Source: Bacteroidales bacterium
Lineage (GTDB): Bacteria > Bacteroidota > Bacteroidia > Bacteroidales > UBA932
Assembly (NCBI GenBank): GCA_017561885.1
Contig: JAFZBF010000041.1
Span: forward strand, 1 to 64,000
Direction of reading: 5' to 3'
Length of the DNA stretch: 64,000 nucleotides
The translations under genes and the position numbers were made by a program. The notes beneath the pieces were generated by a model. That model made no database searches and was not told where the DNA came from. It saw only the letters and a program-made list of their open reading frames with translations. Position 1 is the stretch's first letter; each line of letters begins with the position of its first letter. This document shows positions 26,774 to 35,400 of the stretch, piece after piece.

Positions 26774-26777
26774 AAAA

Positions 26778-27941
26778 TTATAACGCACCCGTATCTTGCG
26801 TCCAGTCAAGGGTTTTGTAGTAGTCGTTGAGATAAGTTGCATCCGGGATGGGAATGTATGTACTCAGACCGCAATGGGTACGCACCTGCACGACGCCCAG
26901 GATCCAGGGGGTCGCAAGCTTATACGGCACACACTTGTCCATGACACTCGACAGTTCGTCAAACTCACTCTCAGTGGCAAACTTGCTTATATAGTCGCTC
27001 AGATCATAGAACCAGTGCTTGTCACCCGTATAGTAGCGCTGCACGGAAGAAGGATCCACCCGGGACATTTCAGCCTTGTGCAGGCTGAATATCTTCCTGC
27101 AGACAAAAGACAGTTCATCAAGATGGCGGCAGTCGATCAATGACACCGTAGCTGTGCGGCTGAGCCCTGTCAACGCGTCGTAATAAACAAAATACCTGTC
27201 ACAGATATCCTTGAGGGCAGAATTCCCGGAACCGGTATGGTCATAGAAAAAGTCCTGCGCTATGGAAGTATACGGGAAGCCCTGCACAAGGACCTCTGCG
27301 CAGCTGGCTATTATATAGTCAGTCTTGTCCTTCAGCTGGTATGCCACCTCGACGGTGGACATCAGACAGCTGTCGAAAAGAATGAATTCATAGTGACGCG
27401 TGATAACATCGGCAAGATCCCTGATGTCCATCTCGGTGCCGCTTTCTTCGGCAAACGATTTTACGCCGGCCGACTTCGTTTCCTTCGGATTGGCATAATA
27501 TCCTGGAGGCAGCCATCCTGTACCGTGTGACCAGAGGACAAGTCCGCGGCGCTCGCTTGGATAGTATGTTTCCACATCGTCGAGAACGCGTCGCAGACAG
27601 TCAGGGTCTGCGCTGTTGAAACTGCTGTCATATCGCTTGACCAGTTCTTTGTAGGCATCTCCGTTCCGCCCTGAAGCGTAATACCTGTGCAGGGCAGGCT
27701 GGTCCTTCCCGTCGTCCAGGAATATCAGCAGCGCTTCATCCTTGTTGGTACGTACGGGAAGATATCCTCTGACCAGATTGGCAAGGTCAGTCTCAGCATA
27801 AGGCTGCAGATTGTTGCCGTCACTTGCAAGATACAGCAGGACTGTCCTGGAGAAAGACTGGGGACGGGGAGTGTCCATCTTCACGCAGGAAGAAAGTGCC
27901 AAGAGGCAGAACAATGTTATGGCCGTTATTTTTTTCATCAT
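26778..27941 (-). CDS. C11 (clostripain) family cysteine peptidase lipoprotein
   Basis: The 387-residue protein has a lipoprotein signal ('LLALSSC', Cys19). The catalytic dyad of clostripain-type enzymes is visible as His139 in 'LVLWSHGTGW' and Cys192 in 'FILFDSCLMS'. Family C11 proteases cut after basic residues and are common, surface-associated enzymes in gut Bacteroidales. It starts within the stop of the upstream MBL hydrolase gene (4-bp overlap). Two adjacent ATG codons at 27941 and 27938 are possible starts. Confidence 0.92.
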   Translation of the reverse strand: MMKKITAITLFCLLALSSCVKMDTPRPQSFSRTVLLYLASDGNNLQPYAETDLANLVRGYLPVRTNKDEALLIFLDDGKDQPALHRYYASGRNGDAYKELVKRYDSSFNSADPDCLRRVLDDVETYYPSERRGLVLWSHGTGWLPPGYYANPKETKSAGVKSFAEESGTEMDIRDLADVITRHYEFILFDSCLMSTVEVAYQLKDKTDYIIASCAEVLVQGFPYTSIAQDFFYDHTGSGNSALKDICDRYFVYYDALTGLSRTATVSLIDCRHLDELSFVCRKIFSLHKAEMSRVDPSSVQRYYTGDKHWFYDLSDYISKFATESEFDELSSVMDKCVPYKLATPWILGVVQVRTHCGLSTYIPIPDATYLNDYYKTLDWTQDTGAL

Positions 27942-28705
27942 ATTTCAACAGAAAGCATATCATAGGCGGGATACACTCCTTCAGGAAGTACAGCCGCAAA
28001 TTCTTCATATCCGGGGAGAGCGTGTGAGATGTGCGTAATGAAAGACTGCTTAGCCCCTACCCTGTCAATCACCTCAAGCGCCTGGTTAAGGCCGAAATGA
28101 GAAGGATGAGGTCTGTGGCTTACGCAATTGACCACAAAGACTTCCACCCCGTGAAGTTTCTCAAACTCCTCATCGGGGATGCGGTTGGCATCAGTGATAT
28201 AGCCTATAGAGCCAATCCTGAAGCCCAGAATCGGCAGCCTGCCGTGATAGGCCCTGACAGGCACGACTTCCACACCGTTCACCTCAAAAGGCTTATCCGG
28301 ACAGACAGTCTCCAACTGGAAGCGAGGACTTCCGGGATAAATCTTCGCTGCGTCGAAAGCATAGGAATACTCCATCTTCAGGGATTTCTGCACATATTCC
28401 TCACAGTAAATCGGAAGGGAGCACCTTTCCAGGAAATTGAGAGCCCTTACATCGTCCAGGCCACCGGTGTGGTCCTTGTGATGGTGGGTCAGCAGGATTG
28501 CGTCAAGGTGCTCTGTCCCGGAGCGCAGCATCTGAGATCTGAAATCGGGTCCTGCATCGATCAGTATGTTCTGTCCTTCTGCCTCGATCAAGGCACTGGT
28601 GCGTAGCCTGCGGTCCCTCGGGTCCGTGGATTTGCACACTGCGCAGTGGCATCCGATTACCGGGACGCCGAACGATGTGCCTGTGCCGAAGAATGTGATA
28701 CGCAT
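27938..28705 (-). CDS. MBL-fold metallohydrolase, PhnP-like
   Basis: The 255-residue protein has the metallo-beta-lactamase motif HxHxDH at residues 74-79 ('THHHKDHTGG'). Later metal ligands are near 'VSHRPHPSHFG' and 'ITHISH'. The Cys pattern 'GCHCAVC' (19-24) near the N-terminus is shared with PhnP-type cyclic phosphodiesterases, where it binds structural zinc. It is probably a cytoplasmic phosphodiesterase of unknown substrate. It is the first gene of a two-gene unit with the C11 protease. Confidence 0.9.
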   Translation of the reverse strand: MRITFFGTGTSFGVPVIGCHCAVCKSTDPRDRRLRTSALIEAEGQNILIDAGPDFRSQMLRSGTEHLDAILLTHHHKDHTGGLDDVRALNFLERCSLPIYCEEYVQKSLKMEYSYAFDAAKIYPGSPRFQLETVCPDKPFEVNGVEVVPVRAYHGRLPILGFRIGSIGYITDANRIPDEEFEKLHGVEVFVVNCVSHRPHPSHFGLNQALEVIDRVGAKQSFITHISHALPGYEEFAAVLPEGVYPAYDMLSVEI

Positions 28706-28729
28706 GACCGATTTTCAGACAATATTTTA

Positions 28730-28737
28730 CAAATGTA
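28730..28737 (-). promoter_or_regulatory. Promoter -7 box of the MBL-C11 unit
   Basis: The minus strand reads TACATTTG, an exact -7 match, 24 bp before the MBL start codon. No clear TTG is seen at -33. Its core lies 11 bp from the opposite promoter. Confidence 0.5.
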
Positions 28738-28748
28738 CGCAATTTCCA

Positions 28749-28756
28749 TACCTTTG
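28749..28756 (+). promoter_or_regulatory. Promoter -7 box of the RsmI-like gene
   Basis: TACCTTTG is an exact -7 match ending only 5 bp before the ATG at 28762, so the transcript could start at or within the start codon. Confidence 0.55.
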
Positions 28757-28761
28757 CACTT

Positions 28762-29466
28762 ATGCACGGCCATTTATTTCTAATTCCCACCCCTCTTGGA
28801 GGCGACGACCTGCGCCATGTACTTCCTGACGCAGTCTTCGAAACCGTCTCGAGACTTGACACATTCGCAGTAGAGGAACTCCGCACGGCGAGACGTTTCC
28901 TTTCTGCAGCGGGCCTGAAGGGCAGAATCGACAGCCTGGAGCTGTACGAACTCAACGAGCATTCCACCGCCCAGGATGCGGAGCGCTGTCTCAAACCGCT
29001 GCTGGAAGGCAAGGATGTAGGTCTTCTGAGCGAGGCAGGCCTGCCTGCAGTGGCAGACCCTGGCGCCGCGCTTGTCAGACTGGCCCACGAGCACGACATA
29101 GAGGTCATCCCCCTGACCGGGCCCTCTTCGCTGATGCTGGCCCTTATGTCTTCCGGGATGAACGGCCAGAATTTCGCTTTCAACGGCTATCTTCCCGTAA
29201 AGCCCCAGCAGCGGAAAGAAAGCCTGCGGAAACTTGAGAGGCTGTCCGTCCAGACCGGACAGACACAGATTCTGATAGAAACCCCTTACCGCAACGACGC
29301 AATGCTTGCAGATATGCTGGAGGTCTGCAAAGACACCACGCGCATATGCATCGCAGCCGACATCACCCTTCCCACCCAATACATCAGGACCAGGACCGTG
29401 GCCATGTGGAAGAAGTCGCCTGTGACTGTCGGCAAGCGTCCCTGCGTTTTCATAATATCTGCATGA
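28762..29466 (+). CDS. RsmI-family SAM-dependent methyltransferase
   Basis: The 234-residue protein has the tetrapyrrole-methylase fold seen in RsmI. The opening 'LFLIPTPLGGDD' replaces the usual 'L..VPTPIGN'; 'VGLLSEAGLPAVADPGAALV' and 'VIPLTGPSSLMLALMSSG' form the SAM-binding part; 'QILIETPYRND' is also typical. RsmI methylates the ribose of C1402 in 16S rRNA. This copy is shorter than E. coli RsmI (about 280 residues) and lacks its C-terminal extension, as in the YabC-like form of Bacteroidota, so the target could differ. It starts a plus-strand run with folB and mtaB. Confidence 0.85.
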   Translation: MHGHLFLIPTPLGGDDLRHVLPDAVFETVSRLDTFAVEELRTARRFLSAAGLKGRIDSLELYELNEHSTAQDAERCLKPLLEGKDVGLLSEAGLPAVADPGAALVRLAHEHDIEVIPLTGPSSLMLALMSSGMNGQNFAFNGYLPVKPQQRKESLRKLERLSVQTGQTQILIETPYRNDAMLADMLEVCKDTTRICIAADITLPTQYIRTRTVAMWKKSPVTVGKRPCVFIISA

Positions 29467-29467
29467 C

Positions 29468-29845
29468 ATGAACGGCATTGACGACAGGATAACCCTTACA
29501 GGAATGCGTTTCTTCGCATTCCACGGCTGTCTGGAGATGGAAAGGCAGCACGGCAACGACTTCCAGGTCGACCTGGAGTGCAATCTGGACCTTGGCAAGG
29601 CTGCGGAGAGCGACGTCCTTGAAGACAGCGTCGACTACTCTGAGCTCTACCGTATCGTGGCTGAAGAGATGCGGACTCCTTCCAACCTTCTGGAGCACGT
29701 AGCCGGCCGCATCGGGACTGCCGTCAGGGAAAGATTCCCCCAGATCCACAGCTGCTCGGTCACCGTCACCAAGTTCAATCCTCCGTATGACGGAAAATAC
29801 GAACCACGGGGTCAGGGTTACGTATCTGTCACGATTAACTGCTGA
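29468..29845 (+). CDS. folB: Dihydroneopterin aldolase
   Basis: The 125-residue enzyme converts dihydroneopterin in folate synthesis. The family start 'DRITLTGMRFFAFHGCLEMERQHGNDFQVDLE' contains the conserved 'F.A.HG...E'; the 'VDYSELYRIVAEEM' and 'LLEHVAGRIG' segments follow. The C-terminal 'VTVTKFNPPYDG' resembles the usual 'V.K..P....'. It lies 1 bp behind the RsmI-like gene and 1 bp before mtaB. GTP cyclohydrolase I, an earlier step in the pathway, is at 42.8 kb. Confidence 0.93.
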   Translation: MNGIDDRITLTGMRFFAFHGCLEMERQHGNDFQVDLECNLDLGKAAESDVLEDSVDYSELYRIVAEEMRTPSNLLEHVAGRIGTAVRERFPQIHSCSVTVTKFNPPYDGKYEPRGQGYVSVTINC

Positions 29846-29846
29846 T

Positions 29847-31088
29847 ATGGACAACACTGTCGCATTCGTCACCCTCGGGTGCAAACTGAACTACGCCGAG
29901 ACCTCCACCATGGCCCGTTCCTTCGAGGAACGGGGCTATCGTCAGGTCGATGCCGCTTCGCCCGCAGACATTTATGTGATAAACACCTGTTCGGTGACTG
30001 AACATGCAGACAAGAAATGCCGCAACATAATCCGCCGCCTGCACAAGGTCAACCCGCAGGCCCGCATCGTAGTGACAGGCTGCTATGCCCAGCTGAAGCC
30101 GGAAGAGATTTCAGCACTGGAAGGAGTGTATGCCGTTCTCGGAGCGAAGGACAAAGGCAGGACGGCAGAAATCGCGATTGAAGGAAAGGGCGGAGTATAC
30201 AATACGCCGAGGTCCGGGGTTTCCGGCTTTATGAACGCATATTCTTTCGGCGAGCGTACCCGGTCGTTCCTCAAGGTGCAGGATGGATGCGACTACTTCT
30301 GTACTTATTGCACCGTACCTCTGGCCAGAGGAGCCAGCCGCAACCTTCCGATTGCCGACCTGAGAGCACAAGCTGAGGAGATCGCGGCTAAGGGAATCAA
30401 AGAGATAGTGCTCACCGGCGTCAACACCGGAGATTTCGGCCGCAGCACCGGCGAATCGTTCCTCGACCTGCTCAAAGTCCTCAACGAAGTGGAAGGCATC
30501 GAGCGTTACCGCATCTCGTCCATCGAACCGAATCTCCTCACCGATGAAATCATCGACTGGATAGCTTCCGGCACGAAATTCCTTCCTCATTTCCACATTC
30601 CGCTTCAGAGCGGCTGCGACAAGATTCTGACAGCCATGCACCGCCGCTATGACACTGAGTTCTTTGCGAATAAGATAGCATACATCCGTTCCAGGATGGA
30701 CAACGTGTTCTTCGGAATAGATGTAATCGCTGGCTTCCCGGGAGAAACCGACGAGGACTTCCTGGAGACCTACCGTTTCCTTGAAAGGATCGCCCCCGCA
30801 TTCATCCACATCTTCCCCTATTCCCGCAGGGCCGGCACAGTCGCCGCCGCGATAAAGCCGCAGGTGCAGGAATGTATCAAGACAAGGCGCGTCGAGATGC
30901 TCGAGGAGCTCTGCGAAAGGCTGCATTCCGAGTTCTGCAAGGCAAATGAGGGACGCCGCGAGCAGGTGCTTTTCGAAAGTACGGACAAGGGAGGCAAGAT
31001 GTTCGGATACACCAGGAACTACATCATGGTTGAACGGCCGTACGACAGTTCGCTCATCGGCCGGATAGCCGACGTCGTGCTTCCCTGA
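29847..31088 (+). CDS. mtaB: tRNA t6A37 methylthiotransferase MtaB
   Basis: The 413-residue radical-SAM enzyme adds a methylthio group to t6A at position 37 of tRNA. The UPF0004 domain carries cysteines in 'TLGCKLNYAETS', 'INTCSVTEHADKKCR' and 'VTGCYAQ', which hold the auxiliary cluster. The radical SAM motif is 'CDYFCTYC'. A TRAM-like end region closes the protein. The ATG at 29847 directly after the folB stop gives 'MDNTVAFVTLGCKLN', the usual start; a frame open 20 codons earlier overlaps folB and is unlikely. Confidence 0.94.
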   Translation: MDNTVAFVTLGCKLNYAETSTMARSFEERGYRQVDAASPADIYVINTCSVTEHADKKCRNIIRRLHKVNPQARIVVTGCYAQLKPEEISALEGVYAVLGAKDKGRTAEIAIEGKGGVYNTPRSGVSGFMNAYSFGERTRSFLKVQDGCDYFCTYCTVPLARGASRNLPIADLRAQAEEIAAKGIKEIVLTGVNTGDFGRSTGESFLDLLKVLNEVEGIERYRISSIEPNLLTDEIIDWIASGTKFLPHFHIPLQSGCDKILTAMHRRYDTEFFANKIAYIRSRMDNVFFGIDVIAGFPGETDEDFLETYRFLERIAPAFIHIFPYSRRAGTVAAAIKPQVQECIKTRRVEMLEELCERLHSEFCKANEGRREQVLFESTDKGGKMFGYTRNYIMVERPYDSSLIGRIADVVLP

Positions 31089-32150
31089 TCAGCTGTTGAG
31101 AATCCTGGAAACAAGTTCCAGCAGAAGTTCCCCGTCATCAGCGTTGCCGCGTGCGTTGCTCTTGCTGCGGTAATCGTATTCCCTGAGGATGGCGATCACT
31201 TTCATACACTTCTTGAGAGGATAGTTGCGGGCCGCAGTCTCATACTCTCCGATGAAATATGGATTGATGCCTATCGCCGAGGCGATTTCAGCGCGGGAAG
31301 CGCGGTCGGCTACAGCCGCGTGATATCTCAGTATCTTGATGAAATGGCTGCTCAGGGCTCCCATCAGCAGCTGTATCGGGAAACGCTTGGGGCTCTGGCC
31401 GAAGAAAGCCGCAATCTTGTAGCAGGTCGCCACATCCTTGGCTGAAAGCGCCTTGGTAAGCTCGAACACGCTGTAATCCCTGCTTATCCCGACATTCTCT
31501 TCCACCACGTCAGCCGTTATACTCTTCTGCTGCGATTCGCCGAAGAGCCTTGACAGTTTGTCCACCTCCAGCGCAATCTTACTCAGGTCCGTTCCGCATG
31601 CCTCAGCCAGCATCATCGAAGCATCGGGAGTTATATCCATTCCCTGCGACTTCACATACCTTTCTATCCAGAGCGGTATGCGCCCCTCCTGTACGGGATT
31701 AGACTCGAACACCACGCCCACCTTGGATGCGTCCTTGAAGAACTTGGTGCGCTTGTCAATGTTCTTGGTGCTGCCGCTCTCGTTGGGAGTCTTGTAACAC
31801 ACTATGAGGATTGTGGTGGGTACGATGTTGGGATAATAGTCGGCCAGGAGTTCGATCTTCTTCATCATCTGGGCTTCCTTGACCACCACGACCTGACGGG
31901 ACACCATCATCGGGTACTGCCTGGCCGCGCTGACCACCTGGGCCGGATCGGCATCCGCACCGTAGAACACAAGTTGCCCGAAATCCCGCTCCTCCGGCGG
32001 CAGTGTCTTCTCCATCAGCAGAGAGCAGAGCCGGTCAATGTAGAAGTGCTCCTTGCCGAACAGGAGATAGTACGGGCTGAACTTGCCGGCGAGGATGTCC
32101 GCCTCGATGGCGGCGTACTGCTGGACCGTATCTGAAGTGCTTCTTGCCAT
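31089..32150 (-). CDS. holA: DNA polymerase III subunit delta
   Basis: The 353-residue protein is the delta subunit of the clamp loader, which opens the sliding clamp. The N-terminal 'KFSPYYLLFGKEHFYIDRLCSLL' and 'YPMMVSRQVVVVKEAQMMKKIELL' segments are typical. The C-terminal helical domain ends in 'LRYHAAVADR' and 'YDYRSKSNARGNADDGELLLELV'. The ATG at 32150 starts 'MARSTSDTVQQYAAIEADI'; a longer frame to 32546 has no family character and covers the gene on the other strand. Its -7 box ends only 4 bp upstream, so the mRNA may be leaderless. Confidence 0.93.
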   Translation of the reverse strand: MARSTSDTVQQYAAIEADILAGKFSPYYLLFGKEHFYIDRLCSLLMEKTLPPEERDFGQLVFYGADADPAQVVSAARQYPMMVSRQVVVVKEAQMMKKIELLADYYPNIVPTTILIVCYKTPNESGSTKNIDKRTKFFKDASKVGVVFESNPVQEGRIPLWIERYVKSQGMDITPDASMMLAEACGTDLSKIALEVDKLSRLFGESQQKSITADVVEENVGISRDYSVFELTKALSAKDVATCYKIAAFFGQSPKRFPIQLLMGALSSHFIKILRYHAAVADRASRAEIASAIGINPYFIGEYETAARNYPLKKCMKVIAILREYDYRSKSNARGNADDGELLLELVSRILNS

Positions 32151-32154
32151 AAGG

Positions 32155-32162
32155 CGAAGGTA
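32155..32162 (-). promoter_or_regulatory. Promoter -7 box of holA
   Basis: The minus strand reads TACCTTCG, one mismatch from consensus. A TTG (32185-32183) lies 20 bp upstream of it, immediately beside the opposite -7 box. Confidence 0.5.
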
Positions 32163-32174
32163 ATTATTTTTGAG

Positions 32175-32182
32175 TATCTTTG
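32175..32182 (+). promoter_or_regulatory. Promoter -7 box of the HsdR-N-like gene
   Basis: TATCTTTG is an exact -7 match 22 bp before the ATG at 32205. I see no TTG at the -33 position. It lies 12 bp from the holA -7 box. Confidence 0.5.
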
Positions 32183-32204
32183 CAACGAGTTTTCCGTACC
32201 CGAA

Positions 32205-32606
32205 ATGTCGCAGATCTTCGATCCCATACGCAAAAAATACGTGGAGCAGACTCCTGAAGAGGAGGTCCGCCAGGGCATCATATCCAGTCTGATGGATGTG
32301 ATGGAAGTACCCGAAACGCACATCGCCGTGGAACAGGGATTCAAGTTCAACGGCCTGCAGTACCGCGCCGACATTATCGTCTACGGGAGGGACCTCGCCC
32401 CCGCCCTGCTGGTGGAGTGCAAGGCTCCGTCTGTCAGGCTCACCGGCAAGGTCATCGACCAGGTAGTACGTTACAATATGGTCCTTGGCGTGGACTATAT
32501 CATGATATCCAACGGCCGCAAGACCTGCATCTGCAAACTCGACCACGAAAGCGGGAAATACGAATTCCTGACTTCCATTCCCAAATACAGCGATATCACG
32601 AAATGA
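32205..32606 (+). CDS. Small HsdR N-terminal-like nuclease-domain protein
   Basis: The 133-residue protein matches the N-terminal nuclease region of type I restriction HsdR subunits. The PD-(D/E)XK residues are visible as Asp56 ('YRADIIVY') and Glu71-x-Lys73 ('LLVECKAP'). No helicase domain and no hsdM/hsdS genes are nearby, so this is a stand-alone domain and not a restriction system. Such small proteins sit beside holA in many Bacteroidota genomes, and a role in DNA maintenance is possible. Its stop overlaps the start of cca (ATGA). Confidence 0.82.
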   Translation: MSQIFDPIRKKYVEQTPEEEVRQGIISSLMDVMEVPETHIAVEQGFKFNGLQYRADIIVYGRDLAPALLVECKAPSVRLTGKVIDQVVRYNMVLGVDYIMISNGRKTCICKLDHESGKYEFLTSIPKYSDITK

Positions 32607-34000
32607 AAAGCGCCCTTGACCACAGCATATTCAAGATTGTCAGCGAGCAGGCCCGTCTGCTCGGTGTCAGGGCCTTCGTAATCGGCGGCTACGTGAGGGA
32701 CTGGTTCCTGCACAGACCGAGCAACGACGTGGACATCGTGGTGGAAGGCAGCGGCATCGAGCTCGCCGCATCCGTGGCCGCAAGGCTCCGCACCAAGGTT
32801 TCGGTATTCAGGAACTTCGGAACTGCGATGCTGCGATACAAGGGTATCGAGGTGGAGTTCGTGGGCGCCCGCAAGGAATCCTACAACCGCAACAGCCGTA
32901 ATCCCATCGTGGAGGACGGCACGCTCGAGGACGACCAGCTGAGGCGTGACTTCACCATCAACGCGATGGCATTCAGCCTTCAGGAAGAGGATTTCGGCGC
33001 ACTCGTAGATCCTTTCGGAGGCATCCAGGACCTCAACAACGGCATTATCCGCACCCCCTGCGACCCCGACACGACATACAGCGACGACCCTCTGAGGATG
33101 ATCCGCGCAATCCGTTTCTCGACCCAGCTGGGGCTTACCATAGTGCCTGAATCAATCGAGTCCATCCGCCGAAACAAGCAGAGGCTGGAGATTCTCTCGA
33201 AGGAACGCATCGCGGAAGAACTGCACAAGATACTCATGGCGCCCAAACCGTCGAGGGGTTTCGAACTGTTCGACAGCTGCGAGCTGCTGCCGTTCATCCT
33301 GCCCGCGGTGGCCAACCTCAAGGGCATCGAGACTATGGAAGGCCGGGGACACAAGGACAACTTCAAACATTCGCTGCAAGTGCTGGACAACGTTGCAGAT
33401 GTGAGCGACAACCTGTGGCTTCGCTGGGCCGCGCTGCTGCACGACATAGGCAAGCCTGCCACCAAGAAGTGGGATCCCTCTGTCGGCTGGACCTTCCACA
33501 ACCACGATTTTGTCGGGGCCAAGATGGTCCCGGGCATCTTCAAGCAGCTGAAAATGCCGTTGAATGAAAAGATGAAGTATGTGCAGAAGATGGTGCAGCT
33601 CCATATGTGCCCCATCGCCCTCGTCACCGACGAAGTCACGGATTCGGCAGTGCGACGTCTCATCTTCGACGCCTCCGACGACCTTGAGGACCTTATGATT
33701 CTCTGCAAGGCCGACATCACCTCCAAGAACGACAAGAAGGTCGAGCTGTACAAGCACAACTATGACCTCGTTATGGACAAGATACGGGAGGTCGAGGAGA
33801 AAGACCGCATCCGTAATTTCAAGAATCCCATCACGGGAGACCTGATCATGGAGAAATACGGTCTTCCGCCCTGCAACCAGATAGGTATAATAAAGGAATA
33901 CGTCAAGAACGCCATCCTCGACGGAGTAATTCCCAACGACTATGATGCAGCATACGAGCTCATGGAACAGAAAGCCCATGAGCTCGGTATCGACAAGTGA
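32603..34000 (+). CDS. cca: CCA tRNA nucleotidyltransferase with HD domain
   Basis: From the ATG at 32603 the 465-residue protein begins 'MKSALDHSIFKIVSEQARL'. The class II nucleotidyltransferase head has 'VIGGYVRDWFL' and 'DVDIVV', followed by 'RRDFTINAMAF' and the helical neck. An HD domain follows ('WAALLHDIGKP'). It adds or repairs CCA ends of tRNAs, and the tRNA-Glu at 2 kb lacks encoded CCA. An open extension upstream of 32603 lies over the HsdR-like gene and is not counted. Translation is probably coupled to that gene. Confidence 0.94.
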   Translation: MKSALDHSIFKIVSEQARLLGVRAFVIGGYVRDWFLHRPSNDVDIVVEGSGIELAASVAARLRTKVSVFRNFGTAMLRYKGIEVEFVGARKESYNRNSRNPIVEDGTLEDDQLRRDFTINAMAFSLQEEDFGALVDPFGGIQDLNNGIIRTPCDPDTTYSDDPLRMIRAIRFSTQLGLTIVPESIESIRRNKQRLEILSKERIAEELHKILMAPKPSRGFELFDSCELLPFILPAVANLKGIETMEGRGHKDNFKHSLQVLDNVADVSDNLWLRWAALLHDIGKPATKKWDPSVGWTFHNHDFVGAKMVPGIFKQLKMPLNEKMKYVQKMVQLHMCPIALVTDEVTDSAVRRLIFDASDDLEDLMILCKADITSKNDKKVELYKHNYDLVMDKIREVEEKDRIRNFKNPITGDLIMEKYGLPPCNQIGIIKEYVKNAILDGVIPNDYDAAYELMEQKAHELGIDK

Positions 34001-34007
34001 TTAATCC

Positions 34008-35384
34008 TTAATTAAAGATTCCTGCCCTTCTCCAGGGAGCTGCGGCTTCGTCGCACAGCTTGATGAAGTGAGCCTTCAAGTCTTCCCAGCGGTAATAAGG
34101 CCCTGAAACAGGCTCGACGCCGGGGATGAGTATTTCCTTCTCGTTGTAGAGCACCTTGGTCAGCACCTCTCCCTTGTTGTTCTGGTAGAAAATCATCTGG
34201 CAGTTGGTGGCCATAGGAATCTGGAAGAATGCATACCAGCCCATCTCGTGAGCTGTCTGGTAGGGGAACACGCGGTTCTGAGGGTCGTCGACGCCCATAA
34301 GGGCGAAGAGCGGCAGCACGGAGGTGTCGTGACCGAAACGCAGGTCGGCCGTGCGGTGGCTGTCAGGCTGCATCGCGGCATCCGCTTTCTCTATGAAGTC
34401 CATCATCAAAGGCCTGATTGCATAGCGGATCACGTCTCCGTTCTCGACTGAACCTCCCCACATACGGTAGATGGAATCATTGCCGCTGTACCAGAAATAT
34501 ACCAGTTCCTCGGGCACGAAATACTTGCGGTAGATATCGATGCCCATAAAGTCGATTACCTGGCAAAGTCCGCCGGCAGTATAGCAGGCCTTTACAAAAG
34601 GCTCGGGGTTGCCGAGAACCGAGAGAGCGGCGTCCAGATCCTTGAACAGCGGAGTCAGGAAACGGGTGAAGTCATAGCCGGGGATGCCGGGAGAGGGCGC
34701 GAAGGGGGCTGGTGCCGATGAACTGCTGCTACTGCTGCGATAGCGGGCGAGCTGTTCGGCAGAAGGCGGCGGGGGCGGCGGAACTCCAGGTCTCGGGATG
34801 TTGAGGCTGGGGTTGATATATCTCATGAAACGCTCGGCGCTGGTATATGTGAACTCCTGACGGGGACTCTCCTCGTTCAGGGCGTTGGTGAAGTTGCACA
34901 TCGACACGATGCAGCGGAAGTTTGTGCTGGAGAAACTGTTCACCTCCCAGCGGTTCTTGTTCTTGAACACTTCGGGGAAGCGTTTCACCATCCTCTGGGC
35001 CAGCATCTGATGCTCTTTGGCGCCGCGGGGCGTAAGGGAACCTTCCATTCCGACGTGAGCGTCTACTACGGCTTTGACATCTGCATACAGAGCTTTGCCT
35101 GTCTCGGTCAGCATATCCAGCGAATCCAGATATGCAAATCCGCTCAGCGCGGCACGGGCGAAAGTGGAATTCTGCTCATAGCGGGATCCGTGACGGCCGT
35201 AATGAGAGATATAGAAAGGTTTGAACCCCTTGGGTGCTTTGGTGTCGACTATGGGGTTGAACTCATATGAGTGCATATTGTTCGCCGCACGGTCGGGGTT
35301 CTCTGTGATGAGCCTCAGCGCCTCATCCTGGGCGTTGGCGCTGATGCAGAGCGCCATCGCAAGTAAGATTATCAGTTTTTTCAT
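34008..35384 (-). CDS. Histidine acid phosphatase family protein with Pro/Ser linker
   Basis: The 458-residue exported protein has a signal peptide cleaved near 'ISANAQ'. The catalytic motif RHGSR is at residues 64-68 ('HYGRHGSRYE') and the HD-type motif is in 'DLRFGHDTSVLPLF'. These are the marks of the branch-2 histidine phosphatases that include phytases and MINPP-like enzymes. Residues 198-233 form a low-complexity insert with six prolines and seven serines in rows. The enzyme could release phosphate from inositol phosphates or other esters in the periplasm. It meets cca tail to tail with 7 bp between. Confidence 0.88.
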   Translation of the reverse strand: MKKLIILLAMALCISANAQDEALRLITENPDRAANNMHSYEFNPIVDTKAPKGFKPFYISHYGRHGSRYEQNSTFARAALSGFAYLDSLDMLTETGKALYADVKAVVDAHVGMEGSLTPRGAKEHQMLAQRMVKRFPEVFKNKNRWEVNSFSSTNFRCIVSMCNFTNALNEESPRQEFTYTSAERFMRYINPSLNIPRPGVPPPPPPSAEQLARYRSSSSSSSAPAPFAPSPGIPGYDFTRFLTPLFKDLDAALSVLGNPEPFVKACYTAGGLCQVIDFMGIDIYRKYFVPEELVYFWYSGNDSIYRMWGGSVENGDVIRYAIRPLMMDFIEKADAAMQPDSHRTADLRFGHDTSVLPLFALMGVDDPQNRVFPYQTAHEMGWYAFFQIPMATNCQMIFYQNNKGEVLTKVLYNEKEILIPGVEPVSGPYYRWEDLKAHFIKLCDEAAAPWRRAGIFN

Positions 35385-35400
35385 AGGTGGACACTTTTTC

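Noticed and set aside
32151..32546. Longer holA reading frame reaching 32546
   Set aside because: The added 132 residues lie antisense to the HsdR-N-like gene, and the family start matches the ATG at 32150.
32205..32606. Considered as part of a type I restriction system
   Set aside because: Only the N-terminal nuclease domain is present and no hsdM, hsdS or helicase domain is found nearby.
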